A DNA stretch of 64,000 nucleotides from NCBI GenBank assembly GCA_963843565.1, contig CAWJKY010000001.1:62001-126000 (forward strand), in the 5' to 3' direction. The notes below the pieces were generated by a model. It worked only from the letters and a program-made list of their open reading frames with translations. It made no database searches and had not been told where the DNA came from. This document shows, in pieces, positions 63,936-64,000 of this stretch; position 1 is the first letter of the stretch, and every line of letters begins with the position of its first letter. Source of the DNA: DASZQY01 sp963843565. GTDB taxonomy: Bacteria > Pseudomonadota > Alphaproteobacteria > Rhizobiales > Kaistiaceae. A program made the position numbers and the translations under genes.

Positions 63936-64000
63936 TGATACCTCCGAACATTTGCAGTCATGGAAGCGGACGAATCGGTCGAACGAATCACCCGCTGATC

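Larger units (their letters stand above)
55786..64000. mobile_element. Left part of an integrated genomic island at tRNA-Val
   Basis: From the tRNA to the window end, an integrase, split rmuC, IS256 element and a Z1/methylase operon lie in sequence that is visibly less GC-rich and uses more A/T-ending codons than the chromosome before it. The tRNA 3' end would be the left attachment site. The right attachment site is beyond the window. Confidence 0.75.

Overview
The window reads as chromosome of a high-GC alphaproteobacterium, most likely in Hyphomicrobiales (Rhizobiales) or close to it. The clues are a CpdR-type cell-cycle regulator next to N-formylglutamate amidohydrolase and hisN with an apparent mmgR/suhB small RNA between them, a ROSE-like RNA thermometer before a small heat-shock gene, bacterial homospermidine synthase with a eukaryote-type ornithine decarboxylase, and the MltB-DUF459 gene pair. 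Assignments rest on reading the translations and DNA by eye; no database search was possible.

Layout. 1-8.5 kb: a membrane GGDEF cyclase, a DUF4424 protein, homospermidine synthase, an S41 peptidase, a cupin, an M3 peptidase and an NAD-dependent epimerase. 8.3-9.3 kb: a 120-bp direct repeat of the epimerase tail brackets an orphan Cys-containing secreted protein. 9.5-16.6 kb: an autotransporter, a membrane protein, an acetyltransferase, ornithine decarboxylase with a long leader, a cupin, and a DUF1801/SRPBCC/ArsR operon. 16.6-26.2 kb: gamma-glutamyltransferase and amidase, DUF1007 with a nickel/cobalt-type transporter, DoxX, PuuD, and a TRAP transporter for 2-oxoacids whose binding-protein gene converges on its permease genes. 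26.3-41.4 kb: DUF2277, a 5'-nucleotidase, hemH, SPFH/NfeD, a YdeI-like protein, kdsD, an outer-membrane barrel, galU/galE, a lytic transglycosylase, a DUF459 hydrolase, an MBL-fold protein, a GST and a VOC protein. 41.4-55.5 kb: gltBD, threonine aldolase, a LysR regulator, an aldo-keto reductase, Hsp20, a lysophospholipase-like hydrolase, hisN, mmgR, N-formylglutamate amidohydrolase and cpdR.

From tRNA-Val (55,786-55,860) to the right edge the character changes. A tyrosine integrase sits directly behind the tRNA and base composition is visibly less GC-rich: this is the left part of an integrated island. It carries an rmuC homologue split by an IS256-family element with a clean 9-bp target duplication. 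Facing it is a tightly overlapping operon on the minus strand: a Z1-type superfamily-2 ATPase, an unrecognised 153-aa protein, a DNA methyltransferase and a small helical protein. Z1 plus methylase is known from MORC/MutL-type restriction-modification loci, so this operon is the best candidate here for a poorly described defence system; its upstream part lies beyond the window.

Two themes link chromosomal genes. Polyamines: ornithine decarboxylase makes putrescine, homospermidine synthase uses it, and PuuD belongs to putrescine breakdown. Cell envelope: kdsD, galU, galE, the transglycosylase, the autotransporter and the barrel protein.
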